Shown here: in pieces, positions 8,946 to 16,183 of the stretch
How the letters are laid out: each line of letters begins with the position of its first letter
Numbering within the stretch: position 1 is the first letter of the stretch
NCBI GenBank assembly: GCA_009377605.1
Contig: WHTT01000014.1
Coordinates: 28,859 to 92,858, forward strand
Length of the DNA: 64,000 bases
Reading direction: 5' to 3'
Origin: Luteitalea sp.
GTDB taxonomy: Bacteria > Acidobacteriota > Vicinamibacteria > Vicinamibacterales > Vicinamibacteraceae
Made by a program: the position numbers and the translations under genes
Notes under the pieces: generated by a model
The model's database searches: none
Seen by the model: the letters and a program-made list of their open reading frames with translations, nothing else
Told to the model about the DNA's origin: nothing

Positions 8946-8973
8946 GCACGCCCGACCTTTAGGTCGGGCGTGC
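8946..8973. repeat. Perfect inverted repeat in the YciI-PadR divergent region
   Basis: Two 13-bp arms (GCACGCCCGACCT and its complement) are separated by only TT. It lies between the divergent YciI and PadR genes, 22 bp upstream of the PadR -35 box. It could be a regulator site, a cruciform-type repeat, or a terminator-like hairpin without a U-run. Confidence 0.6.
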
Positions 8974-8994
8974 AGCGCGGGATATCGTCCAGGG

Positions 8995-9022
8995 TTGACA
9001 TGACCCACCTTGTGGATATGAT
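8995..9022 (+). promoter_or_regulatory. Sigma-70-type promoter of the first PadR-ADOP operon
   Basis: TTGACA (8995-9000), a 16-bp spacer and TATGAT (9017-9022) form a near-consensus promoter. Transcription would start near 9029, about 20 bases before the PadR ATG at 9049. Such a strong core promoter suits a gene held down by an autorepressor. I did not find a clean palindrome here like the one at the second PadR gene. Confidence 0.75.
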
Positions 9023-9048
9023 TGAGTCGTTCACTAAGTTATCTACAT

Positions 9049-9378
9049 ATGCCTCGATACGACTCGCTCCATGGCACGCTCCCTCTGCTGGTGCTGAAGA
9101 TTCTCGCTCGGCGCGGGCCGCTGCACGGCTATGCGATCACGACGCACGTCGAAGGCATGTCTTCTGATGTCCTACGCGTGGAGGAGGGTTCGCTGTACCC
9201 GGCGCTCCACCGCATGGAAGAGGCGGGATGGGTCAAGGCCCGATGGCGCGTCACCGAGCGGAACCGCCGCGCGCGCCTTTATGAGATTACACCGCGCGGG
9301 CGCCGGCAGCTCGCAGCGGAAGAAGTCCGCTGGCAAGCCGTCACCAGCGCCGTGGGCCACATCCTGAAGCATGCGTAG
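9049..9378 (+). CDS. PadR-family transcriptional regulator, first ADOP module
   Basis: The product has 109 residues, a short class-2 PadR with one winged helix. Visible parts are 'LPLLVLKILARRGPLHGYAI' (first helices), 'RVEEGSLYPALHRMEEAGWV' (recognition helix, with the PadR signature GSLYPAL) and 'RRARLYEITPRGRRQLAAE' (wing). The ATG at 9049 was preferred over 9022 because 9022 is inside the -10 box. It lacks a long C-terminal dimer domain; a short helix remains. It lies 45 bp before an ADOP permease gene, the standard arrangement in acidobacteria, where it presumably represses its own operon. Confidence 0.9.
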   Translation: MPRYDSLHGTLPLLVLKILARRGPLHGYAITTHVEGMSSDVLRVEEGSLYPALHRMEEAGWVKARWRVTERNRRARLYEITPRGRRQLAAEEVRWQAVTSAVGHILKHA

Positions 9379-9423
9379 GAGTCCTGCCATCTGACGTTCG
9401 GCATGCGTTGAAAGAGGTTCGCC

Positions 9424-12111
9424 ATGTCCTGGATCTCGCGGGTCGTCAACGTGTTTCGGACATCGCGGGTGGATCCCGAGCTGGACGAGGAGCTTCAGTT
9501 TCACGTCGAGGAGCGGACCGAAGCGCTCATGCGCGACGGCCTGCCGCGGAAGGCGGCGGAGGCACTCGCGCTCCGGCAGCTCGGCCGCCCGCTGCGCCTG
9601 CGCGAGGAGAGCCGCGATATCAAGCTGCTCCCGTGGCTCGATTCGCTCGCGCAGGACGTCCGGTTCGCGCTTCGCGGCCTGCGCAAGAGCCCGAGCTTTG
9701 CGTTCGCGGCGGTTTGCACGCTGGCCTTGGGCATTGGCGCGAACACGGCAATCTTCAGTGTCGTCTACGCGGCGCTTTTCAAGCCGCTGCCGTATACGAA
9801 TCCCGACGAGCTCGTTGCGATCTCGGTGTACGTCCCGCAGCTCCAATCGAGGTTCCCGAGCCTGGCCATCCGCCCTGTGGACTTCGAAGAATTCCGCCGG
9901 TCGAATCGCGTTTTCGCCGACATGGCGGCAATTCGCGAGCGAAACTTCACCCTGACAGGTCGAGGCGAGCCGGAGCGATTGTACGGCGCGCGCGTCTCGG
10001 CGAACCTGTTTCCACTGCTCGGGGTGCAGCCGCAGCTCGGACGTACGTTTCTGCGCGAGGAGGATGTGGAGGGGCACGAGCGGGTCGTCGTCATCAGCCA
10101 CGATCTCTGGCGCAGGCGCTTTGGAGCGGATCCGAGCATCATCAACCGCACGCTCTCGCTCGACGGACAGCCACACATCGTCATCGGCGTTATGCCGGCT
10201 GGATTCCTATTTCCGACCGGGAAGCAGCTTCACAGCCACGTCGAGCTCGGCCCGCGCATCGATGTGTGGAAGCCCGCGGCGTTCAATCAGTATGAGCTGA
10301 GCCTGGAGGAGTTGAACAATTTCAGTTGGGGAGTGGTGGGGCGCCTGAAGCCTGGAACGCCACCTCAGGTTGCTCAGGCGAATCTCGATGTGATTGCGCA
10401 GAGCATCGTGGAGCGAATGCGCGCAAAGTTGTCGGCCTTTGACGAGGTGGAGCTTCGCACGCTGATCACACCGCTGCGCGACGTCTATTTTGGCAGCGTG
10501 CATCAGAGCCTCGTGATGCTGATGGGCGCCGTTGGATTGCTGCTCGTCATCGGCTGCGTCAATCTCGTGAACCTGCTCCTCGCCCGTCTGAACAGCCGCT
10601 CACGAGAATTGGCGACGCGCGCGGCGTTGGGGGCGCCTCGGAGCCGGCTCGTTCGACAGTTGATCACTGAAAGCGTGGTTGTGGCAGTGCTGGGCGGTGC
10701 AGCCGGCATTCCCGTTGCGGCCTGGGGCACGCGCGTGCTGATCGCGCTTGGCCCATCCGATTTTCCGGCTGGCCAAGCCATGTGGCTCAACGGTCCCGTG
10801 TTCCTCTTCGCCATGACCATCGTTCTTGGAGCGGGGCTGGCCGTTGGTCTCGTGCCTGCGACCGAGATAGCTCGTGGTCATCTCCACGGCAACCTGAAGG
10901 ATGGCGGTCGCGGCATGACGACGGGCAAAGGATCCGGCGACGTCCGGCGAGCGCTCGTCACGTCCGAGGTTGCACTGTGCACGGCGCTCCTCGTGGTCGC
11001 AGGGCTGCTGCTTCGCGGCTTCGTGAATCTCATGCGTGTGGACAAGGGATTCGAGGTCGAGCGCGTGCTCTCGGTCGATCTCGCGCTATCAGGGGAGCGA
11101 TACCAAGGGAGTCAGCGCGTTGCCTTCTATCGAGATCTGCTCGACAACGTACGGGGGCTGCCCGGCGTGGCGTCGGCAGGGGCGATCAGCATCCTGCCAT
11201 TGACGTCGGAGTCCGAAGGCAATACCACACCGATCTTCTTGGAAGCTGACACCAAAGTCCGGCTCGATCGGCCGGTTGCGCCATACCGCGCCGTAACGCC
11301 GGGATACTTCGCGGCGATGGGCATTCCGCTCGCGGCCGGCCGATTTCTCGAAGCGGAGGAGCCGGCGTCTAATGTCGTCGTGAGCGAGAGGCTCGCAACG
11401 CATCTCTGGCCGGACACTCAGCTCTCGAGCGTCGTCGGCCGTCGCATCAAGATAGGTGAGGTCACCGACGATCCCACCACGATCGTCGGCGTCGTTGGCG
11501 ACGTTCGAGCGGCTGCCCTCGATCGCGATCCCGTACCAGCGCTCTACGTGCCGTATACGCGTGCTCGGATGGCTGCAATGACAGTGGTGATTCGCACCAC
11601 CCAAGAACCGGAAACACTCGCGGCCGCCGTCCGCGCGCAGATATGGAAGCGCGATAACAGCATCCCGGTCGAGACGATGAGGACCATGCGTGAGATCGTG
11701 TCCGAGTCGGTGGCGCCGCGCCGGTTCCAGACGGCTCTGGTGCTACTCTTCGCCCTGCTTGCGCTCGGTCTCGCGCTGGTTGGTGTGTACGGTGTCACGA
11801 GCTACGCGGTCGCGCGTCAAACCCAGGAGATCGGTGTGCGTCTCGCCTTGGGAGCGCAGCGATCAGATCTCTTGAGGTCGGTCCTGGCGCAAGGTCTCCG
11901 CCCTGTTGTTGCCGGTCTCCTGGTCGGCCTGGTGCTCGCGTGGACCGCGGCCACGGCGATTCGAAGCTTCCTGTTCGGGGTCGCCCCGCTGGATCCTGTC
12001 GCGCTTGGCACCGTCTCCGCCGCGCTGATCTTGACCGCAGCGATGGCCTGTTATCTCCCCGCTCGGCGTGCCGCACGAATCGATCCCGTCGTGGCGCTCC
12101 GGCGCGATTAG
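9424..12111 (+). CDS. ADOP-type MacB/FtsX permease (full length)
   Basis: This 895-residue inner-membrane protein starts with the soluble ADOP domain at about 1-70 ('DPELDEELQFHVEERTEAL', 'RKAAEALALRQLGRP'). A first transmembrane helix follows ('CTLALGIGANTAIFSVVYAAL'), then a periplasmic MacB_PCD region and a three-helix FtsX block at about 365-490. A second periplasmic domain and a last FtsX block ('SYAVARQTQEIGVRLALGA') complete it, ending 'ARIDPVVALRRD'. The two-fold repeat gives about eight membrane helices in one chain. Family members work with a separate MacB-like ATPase or as mechanotransmitters; no ATPase gene is adjacent, which is normal for these 'orphan' permeases. The substrate is unknown. 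It is probably co-transcribed with the PadR gene just upstream. Confidence 0.92.
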   Translation: MSWISRVVNVFRTSRVDPELDEELQFHVEERTEALMRDGLPRKAAEALALRQLGRPLRLREESRDIKLLPWLDSLAQDVRFALRGLRKSPSFAFAAVCTLALGIGANTAIFSVVYAALFKPLPYTNPDELVAISVYVPQLQSRFPSLAIRPVDFEEFRRSNRVFADMAAIRERNFTLTGRGEPERLYGARVSANLFPLLGVQPQLGRTFLREEDVEGHERVVVISHDLWRRRFGADPSIINRTLSLDGQPHIVIGVMPAGFLFPTGKQLHSHVELGPRIDVWKPAAFNQYELSLEELNNFSWGVVGRLKPGTPPQVAQANLDVIAQSIVERMRAKLSAFDEVELRTLITPLRDVYFGSVHQSLVMLMGAVGLLLVIGCVNLVNLLLARLNSRSRELATRAALGAPRSRLVRQLITESVVVAVLGGAAGIPVAAWGTRVLIALGPSDFPAGQAMWLNGPVFLFAMTIVLGAGLAVGLVPATEIARGHLHGNLKDGGRGMTTGKGSGDVRRALVTSEVALCTALLVVAGLLLRGFVNLMRVDKGFEVERVLSVDLALSGERYQGSQRVAFYRDLLDNVRGLPGVASAGAISILPLTSESEGNTTPIFLEADTKVRLDRPVAPYRAVTPGYFAAMGIPLAAGRFLEAEEPASNVVVSERLATHLWPDTQLSSVVGRRIKIGEVTDDPTTIVGVVGDVRAAALDRDPVPALYVPYTRARMAAMTVVIRTTQEPETLAAAVRAQIWKRDNSIPVETMRTMREIVSESVAPRRFQTALVLLFALLALGLALVGVYGVTSYAVARQTQEIGVRLALGAQRSDLLRSVLAQGLRPVVAGLLVGLVLAWTAATAIRSFLFGVAPLDPVALGTVSAALILTAAMACYLPARRAARIDPVVALRRD

Positions 12112-12386
12112 CCGCGCTTATCGAAGCGATGCGATCGTCAAGCGGCGCAGGGCGTACCCCCCTGCTCATCCAGGAAACCGCGCATCCGGGAGGCCGAGTC
12201 GAACGCGCCTTCGACCACACTCGTCAGCACTGCGCCCGTCCGCTCGAGGCACGGCTTCACGGGTGCCGGCGACCGCGCGAGCATCGGTCGCAGGAAAGAT
12301 GCTGTTGCCATCGAAGGGATTATCGCTCTACCAGTTGTGGGATGTGACATGAGCGCCGATGTCTCCTGACAGACAGGGCGTGTGAT
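12112..12386. other. Gap between the two PadR-ADOP modules
   Basis: Together with the operator that follows it, this 308-bp gap separates the first ADOP gene from the second PadR gene. I see no gene I can support. A 70-codon minus-strand frame (12138-12350) shows no recognisable motif and no ribosome binding site. The second PadR promoter should lie near the right end, but only weak boxes are visible (CTGACA at 12366). Confidence 0.5.
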
Positions 12387-12417
12387 ATTCTTACCTTAAG
12401 AACCTTAAGGTAAGAAT
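12387..12417 (+). promoter_or_regulatory. Perfect 31-bp palindrome before PadR: probable PadR operator
   Basis: Two perfect 14-bp arms (ATTCTTACCTTAAG and its complement) flank a 3-bp centre AAC. The right arm ends 2 bp before the PadR ATG at 12420 and contains the only plausible ribosome binding site (AAGG, 12407-12410). PadR proteins bind palindromes next to their own genes as dimers, so this is the obvious autoregulation site. In RNA the same arms would form a hairpin hiding the ribosome binding site, so control of translation is also possible. Confidence 0.85.
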
Positions 12418-12419
12418 CA

Positions 12420-12776
12420 ATGAAGAAATCCAGTCTCGACGTTGTCCGCGGCACACTCGACGTGCTGATCCTCAGAGCCTTGTCGTGGGGACCCCAACAT
12501 GGCTATGCCGTGTCGCAGTGGATTCGCGATCAGACCAGGGAGGAGCTCCTCGTCGAGGAGGGTGCGCTCTATCCGGCGCTCTACCGGATGGAGGCGAAGG
12601 GCTGGGTCCGAGCCGAGTGGCGCGTGAGCGAGAACAACCGGCGCGCGAAGTATTACACGCTCACGGCGGAAGGCCGGCGTCATCTCAGGCAGGAGTCGGC
12701 CACCTGGAAGCGCTATACGCTCGCGGTCTCCCGCATCCTGTCGGCCACGACCGGCCCTGGGCTGAGGAGGGTGTGA
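12420..12776 (+). CDS. PadR-family transcriptional regulator, second ADOP module
   Basis: The product has 118 residues and is a paralogue of the PadR at 9049. The winged-helix pattern is complete: 'GTLDVLILRALSWGPQHGYA', 'VEEGALYPALYRMEAKGWVR' and 'RRAKYYTLTAEGRRHLRQE'. Its ATG follows a perfect palindrome by 2 bp, and its TGA stop overlaps the ATG of the ADOP permease (TGATG), so the two proteins are translationally coupled. The likely circuit is autorepression of the palindrome-containing promoter, relieved by an unknown signal, which would raise permease synthesis. Confidence 0.92.
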   Translation: MKKSSLDVVRGTLDVLILRALSWGPQHGYAVSQWIRDQTREELLVEEGALYPALYRMEAKGWVRAEWRVSENNRRAKYYTLTAEGRRHLRQESATWKRYTLAVSRILSATTGPGLRRV

Positions 12777-15559
12777 TGGGGGAGAAGCCCGCATGGCGAC
12801 GGTACGCGCGCTTCTTTGGTGCCGACGTGGCGAGCGACGTCGACGAAGAGCTGCGGTTCCATCTCGACGAAAAGACCCGAGACCTCATCGACAGCGGTCT
12901 GACTCCAGAAGCGGCGCGCGCCGAGGCGCTGCGCCAGTTCGGCGAGGTGGCAGAAATGGGGCGCCTGTGTCAGGCGTTGGGGCAGTCGCGCGAGCGGACC
13001 ATCGAACGGCGCCACGCCTGGACAGGATGGGGTCGCGACCTCCAGTATGCGGTGCGTACGCTGCGCAAGGCACCTATCGTCACGGCGGTGGCCGTGCTCT
13101 CGATCGCGCTGGGCATTGGCGCGAACACCGCCGTGTTCACGCTGCTCGACCAGGTGCTGCTGCGAAAGCTGCCGGTGGACGCCCCCGACCGGATCGTTCG
13201 TGTCCACGGCGAGGGGTACTACTACGGCAGCACGATGGGCAGCGGGCGCGAGCTCTCCTATCCTCTGTACCTCGACTTTCGGAATCACAACCAGGTGTTC
13301 TCCGGCATCTTCGGTCTGTGTCCGTTTAATGCGGCAGTGAGCGCCGGCGAGCGGGCGGAGATGACGCCGGGTGAGCTGGTTACCGGCACCTACTTCTCGA
13401 CGCTCGGCGTCGGAGCGATCCGCGGACGAGTGATTGGTCCCGATGACGACCGCGTGCCCGGCGGCCACGCCGTCGTCGTCATCAGCCATGCCTATTGGCA
13501 GCGACGCTTCGGCGCCGACCCGTATATCGTCGGGCGCACGCTCACCATCAGCAACCACCCGATGACGATCATCGGCGTGGTCGAGCCGGGCTTCAATGGC
13601 ATGAACATCGCCGCCGGGACGCAAGTGTTCGTTCCGGTGACGATGACGGCCGAGATGTTTGCAGACGTTGGGCCGTCTCGTCTCGAGGATCGCGGGCTGC
13701 GCTGGTTGAACGTCTTTGCGCGGCTGAAGCGTGGCGTGACGCCGGAGCAGGCGAGGGCCAGCCTCGCGCCGTTCTATCGTTCCATTCTCCAGACCGAGGT
13801 GAACGACGAGCGGTTCGCGCGGGCAACGGATACGACCAAGCGGCGGTTCGTGAACGACAACCACATCGCGGTGACCTTGTCGCCGGGAGGCCATACGCCC
13901 GTGCGCCGCGAGATGCAGCGGCCGCTCTGGATTCTGATGGCTATCGTGTGTGGCGTGCTGCTGATCGCCTGCGCCAACGTTGCCAACTTGCTGCTCGCGC
14001 GCGGCGCCTCGCGGCAGCGCGAAGTCGCCATTCGCCTCTCGCTGGGCGCGACGCGTGGGTGCATTGTCCGCCAGTTGCTCGTCGAGAGCCTGATGCTCGC
14101 CATCGCGGGTGGGTTGGCCGGTCTGTTGCTGGCGACTGTCGGCGTGCAGCTGGCGATTGGATTCTTCGTGAATCCGGAGAGCGTCACGCTCATCAAGGCG
14201 AGCCCAGACCTGCGCGTCCTGAGCTTCACAGGCACGGTGACGGTGCTGACCGGCCTGCTCTTCGGTCTCGTTCCGGCGTTCCAAGCCACGACGCCGGCGC
14301 TCGCGCCGACGCTGAAGGATCAGGCAGGCAGCGTGCTGGGTGGGGGACACGTCCGCTTGCGGAAAGCTCTCGTTGCCTCACAGGTCGCGTTGTCTCTCTT
14401 GTTGCTCATCGGCGCGGGGCTCTTCATTCGCAGCTTGAACGGGCTGATGACGCTCGACCTCGGATTCGAGACGGGTCGGCTCTTGACGTTTGGCGCCAAC
14501 CCGAGACTGGCCGGCTATGAGGACACGCGCGTCAAACATTATGCGATAGAGCTGCTCGCGAAGGTGCGCGCCACCCCGGGTGTGAGCGCCGCCGGTTTCG
14601 CGCAAGTCGCGCTCCTCCGAAACGGCTGGTGGGGCAGCAGCATTGCCGTGGAAGGCTACCAAGCCACGGAGGACCAAGGCATCGGCTCCCGCTGCAACGC
14701 CGTCAGCCCCGGATATTTCGAGGCCATGGGCATCCCGCTGCTCATGGGCCGAGACTTCAACGAAGGGGACTTTCGTGTCGCCGAGCCCGCTGGCGAGACG
14801 GCCGAGCAAGAGGAGTACCGCGTCGTCATTGCCAGCGAGTCGTTCGTCAAGCAATACATTCAGGGCAATCCGATTGGCCGCCACATCGGGTTCGGCGCAG
14901 ATCCTGGTACGCCGACGCCGATTGAAATCGTCGGCGTCGTCAAGGACTCCACGTACGCGAGCCCAGCCGAAGAGCGGCAGGGGCAACTGTACTTTCCATT
15001 CCTCGAGAGCCGTCACCCACGCACCGCCTGGTTCTACGTACGCACGGCGCAGGATCCGGGATCGATGCTCGCGGCGATGCGCCGCGTGATGCAGGAAATC
15101 GATCCGAACGTGCCACCGCTGGCCATGCGCACCGTGGACAATGACCTCAAGCGCTCGTTGGTGAACCAGCGGCTGGTGACAGGGCTGTCGACTGTCTTCG
15201 GCCTGTCGGCGACGCTGCTCGCCGTGGTGGGGTTGTACGGCGTGATGGCATACAGTGTAACGCGACGCACTCGGGAGATTGGGATCCGCATGGCGCGCGG
15301 CGCACGAGCGACGCGCGCCGCTTGGCTGATCATGCGCGAAGCGATGATGCTGGTTGCGATTGGCGTGGGCGTTGCGCTGCCGGCGGTCTGGTGGCTGAGT
15401 CGGTACGTGCAGAGCGAGTTGTACGGCGTCGCGCCAACGGATCCGATGGCGATCGGCGTCGCGGTGCTGGGGCTGACCGTCGTCGCCGCCGCGGCGGGTC
15501 TGATTCCCGCGCTGCGCGCGGCGCGCATCAATCCCATCCGCGCGTTGCGGCACGAATGA
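12776..15559 (+). CDS. ADOP-type MacB/FtsX permease (full length)
   Basis: The product has 927 residues. The ATG at 12776, overlapping the PadR stop, was chosen over the longer frame because the protein then begins at the ADOP domain ('DVDEELRFHLDEKTRDLIDSG', about 18-70). The order is transmembrane helix 'LSIALGIGANTAVFTLLDQV', MacB_PCD periplasmic domain, FtsX block ('ACANVANLLLARGASRQRE', about 400), second periplasmic domain, and final FtsX block with 'LYGVMAYSVTRRTREIGIRMARGA', ending 'AARINPIRALRHE'. One oddity is that the usual 'RMALGA' is 'RMARGARATRAA' here, with a charged residue in a conserved small-residue turn. Substrate and ATPase partner are unknown. The next gene's frame overlaps the stop codon, but its better start lies 42 bp later. 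Confidence 0.92.
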   Translation: MGEKPAWRRYARFFGADVASDVDEELRFHLDEKTRDLIDSGLTPEAARAEALRQFGEVAEMGRLCQALGQSRERTIERRHAWTGWGRDLQYAVRTLRKAPIVTAVAVLSIALGIGANTAVFTLLDQVLLRKLPVDAPDRIVRVHGEGYYYGSTMGSGRELSYPLYLDFRNHNQVFSGIFGLCPFNAAVSAGERAEMTPGELVTGTYFSTLGVGAIRGRVIGPDDDRVPGGHAVVVISHAYWQRRFGADPYIVGRTLTISNHPMTIIGVVEPGFNGMNIAAGTQVFVPVTMTAEMFADVGPSRLEDRGLRWLNVFARLKRGVTPEQARASLAPFYRSILQTEVNDERFARATDTTKRRFVNDNHIAVTLSPGGHTPVRREMQRPLWILMAIVCGVLLIACANVANLLLARGASRQREVAIRLSLGATRGCIVRQLLVESLMLAIAGGLAGLLLATVGVQLAIGFFVNPESVTLIKASPDLRVLSFTGTVTVLTGLLFGLVPAFQATTPALAPTLKDQAGSVLGGGHVRLRKALVASQVALSLLLLIGAGLFIRSLNGLMTLDLGFETGRLLTFGANPRLAGYEDTRVKHYAIELLAKVRATPGVSAAGFAQVALLRNGWWGSSIAVEGYQATEDQGIGSRCNAVSPGYFEAMGIPLLMGRDFNEGDFRVAEPAGETAEQEEYRVVIASESFVKQYIQGNPIGRHIGFGADPGTPTPIEIVGVVKDSTYASPAEERQGQLYFPFLESRHPRTAWFYVRTAQDPGSMLAAMRRVMQEIDPNVPPLAMRTVDNDLKRSLVNQRLVTGLSTVFGLSATLLAVVGLYGVMAYSVTRRTREIGIRMARGARATRAAWLIMREAMMLVAIGVGVALPAVWWLSRYVQSELYGVAPTDPMAIGVAVLGLTVVAAAAGLIPALRAARINPIRALRHE

Positions 15560-15600
15560 GCTCGGCGCGGGAAGCCCTGCTTCCGCATGAGGAGGGTGTC

Positions 15601-16134
15601 GTGGCAAGGAGCGACGCGGTCCGGCGCGCAACCGGGCGAGGGCGGGACGAGTGGTTCGCACTGCTCGACGAGTGGCCTGCCGCGCGCCGTCCGTACCGAG
15701 AGACCGCCGACTGGCTCACGGGCAAGCACGACGTCAGCCGGTGGTGGGCGCAGAAGCTCATTGTCGAGTACCAGGAGGCGCGCGGGGTCCGCCCTCACGG
15801 CGTGCGCCCCAACGGCACGTTCGAGGTCAGCACCAGCAAGACGGTCGCGGTGCCGGTCGAGCGGCTCTTCGACGCATTCGTCGATACACGCCTGCGGAAG
15901 AAGTGGCTCACCGAGGGGAGAATGTCGCTGCGAACCTCGCAGCTGAACCGCTCGGCGCGCTTCGACTGGGAGGGCGGGCCGACGAGGGTGAACGTCGACT
16001 TCGCCGGCAAGGGTCGCTCCAAATCGACGGTCGCGATGGCGCATGCGCGGCTCGCCAATGTAGACGAGGCCGAAACGACCAAGGCCTTGTGGAAGCAGCG
16101 ACTGTCCGAGCTCAAGTCGTTCCTCGAGTCGTGA
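15601..16134 (+). CDS. DUF4287-SRPBCC (AHSA1-like) protein
   Basis: The product has 177 residues. I chose GTG at 15601 because GAGGAGG lies 5 bp upstream, and because the duplicated copy at 27467 has an ATG at the same position after the same GAGGAGG. An ATG at 15556 overlapping the permease stop is possible. The N-terminal 60 residues are DUF4287-like ('RDEWFALLDEWPAARRPYRE', 'VSRWWAQKLIVEYQEARG'). The rest is an SRPBCC/START-like domain ('FEVSTSKTVAVPVERLFDAF', 'VNVDFAGKGRSKSTVAM'). SRPBCC domains bind hydrophobic ligands or, in Aha1, Hsp90; the role here is unknown. Confidence 0.8.
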   Translation: MARSDAVRRATGRGRDEWFALLDEWPAARRPYRETADWLTGKHDVSRWWAQKLIVEYQEARGVRPHGVRPNGTFEVSTSKTVAVPVERLFDAFVDTRLRKKWLTEGRMSLRTSQLNRSARFDWEGGPTRVNVDFAGKGRSKSTVAMAHARLANVDEAETTKALWKQRLSELKSFLES

Positions 16135-16183
16135 CGCGGGCCAACGGGTGCCGGGTTAGACTACTGCGGCAGTAGGAGGCCCG

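Noticed and set aside
12138..12350. 70-codon minus-strand frame between the PadR-ADOP modules
   Set aside because: No ribosome binding site, no motif and no operon context.
12713..14350. Long minus-strand open frame (545 codons) opposite the second ADOP gene
   Set aside because: It is the mirror of a clear permease gene in GC-rich DNA, is rich in Arg/His/Ala/Gly as such shadows are, and has no motif.
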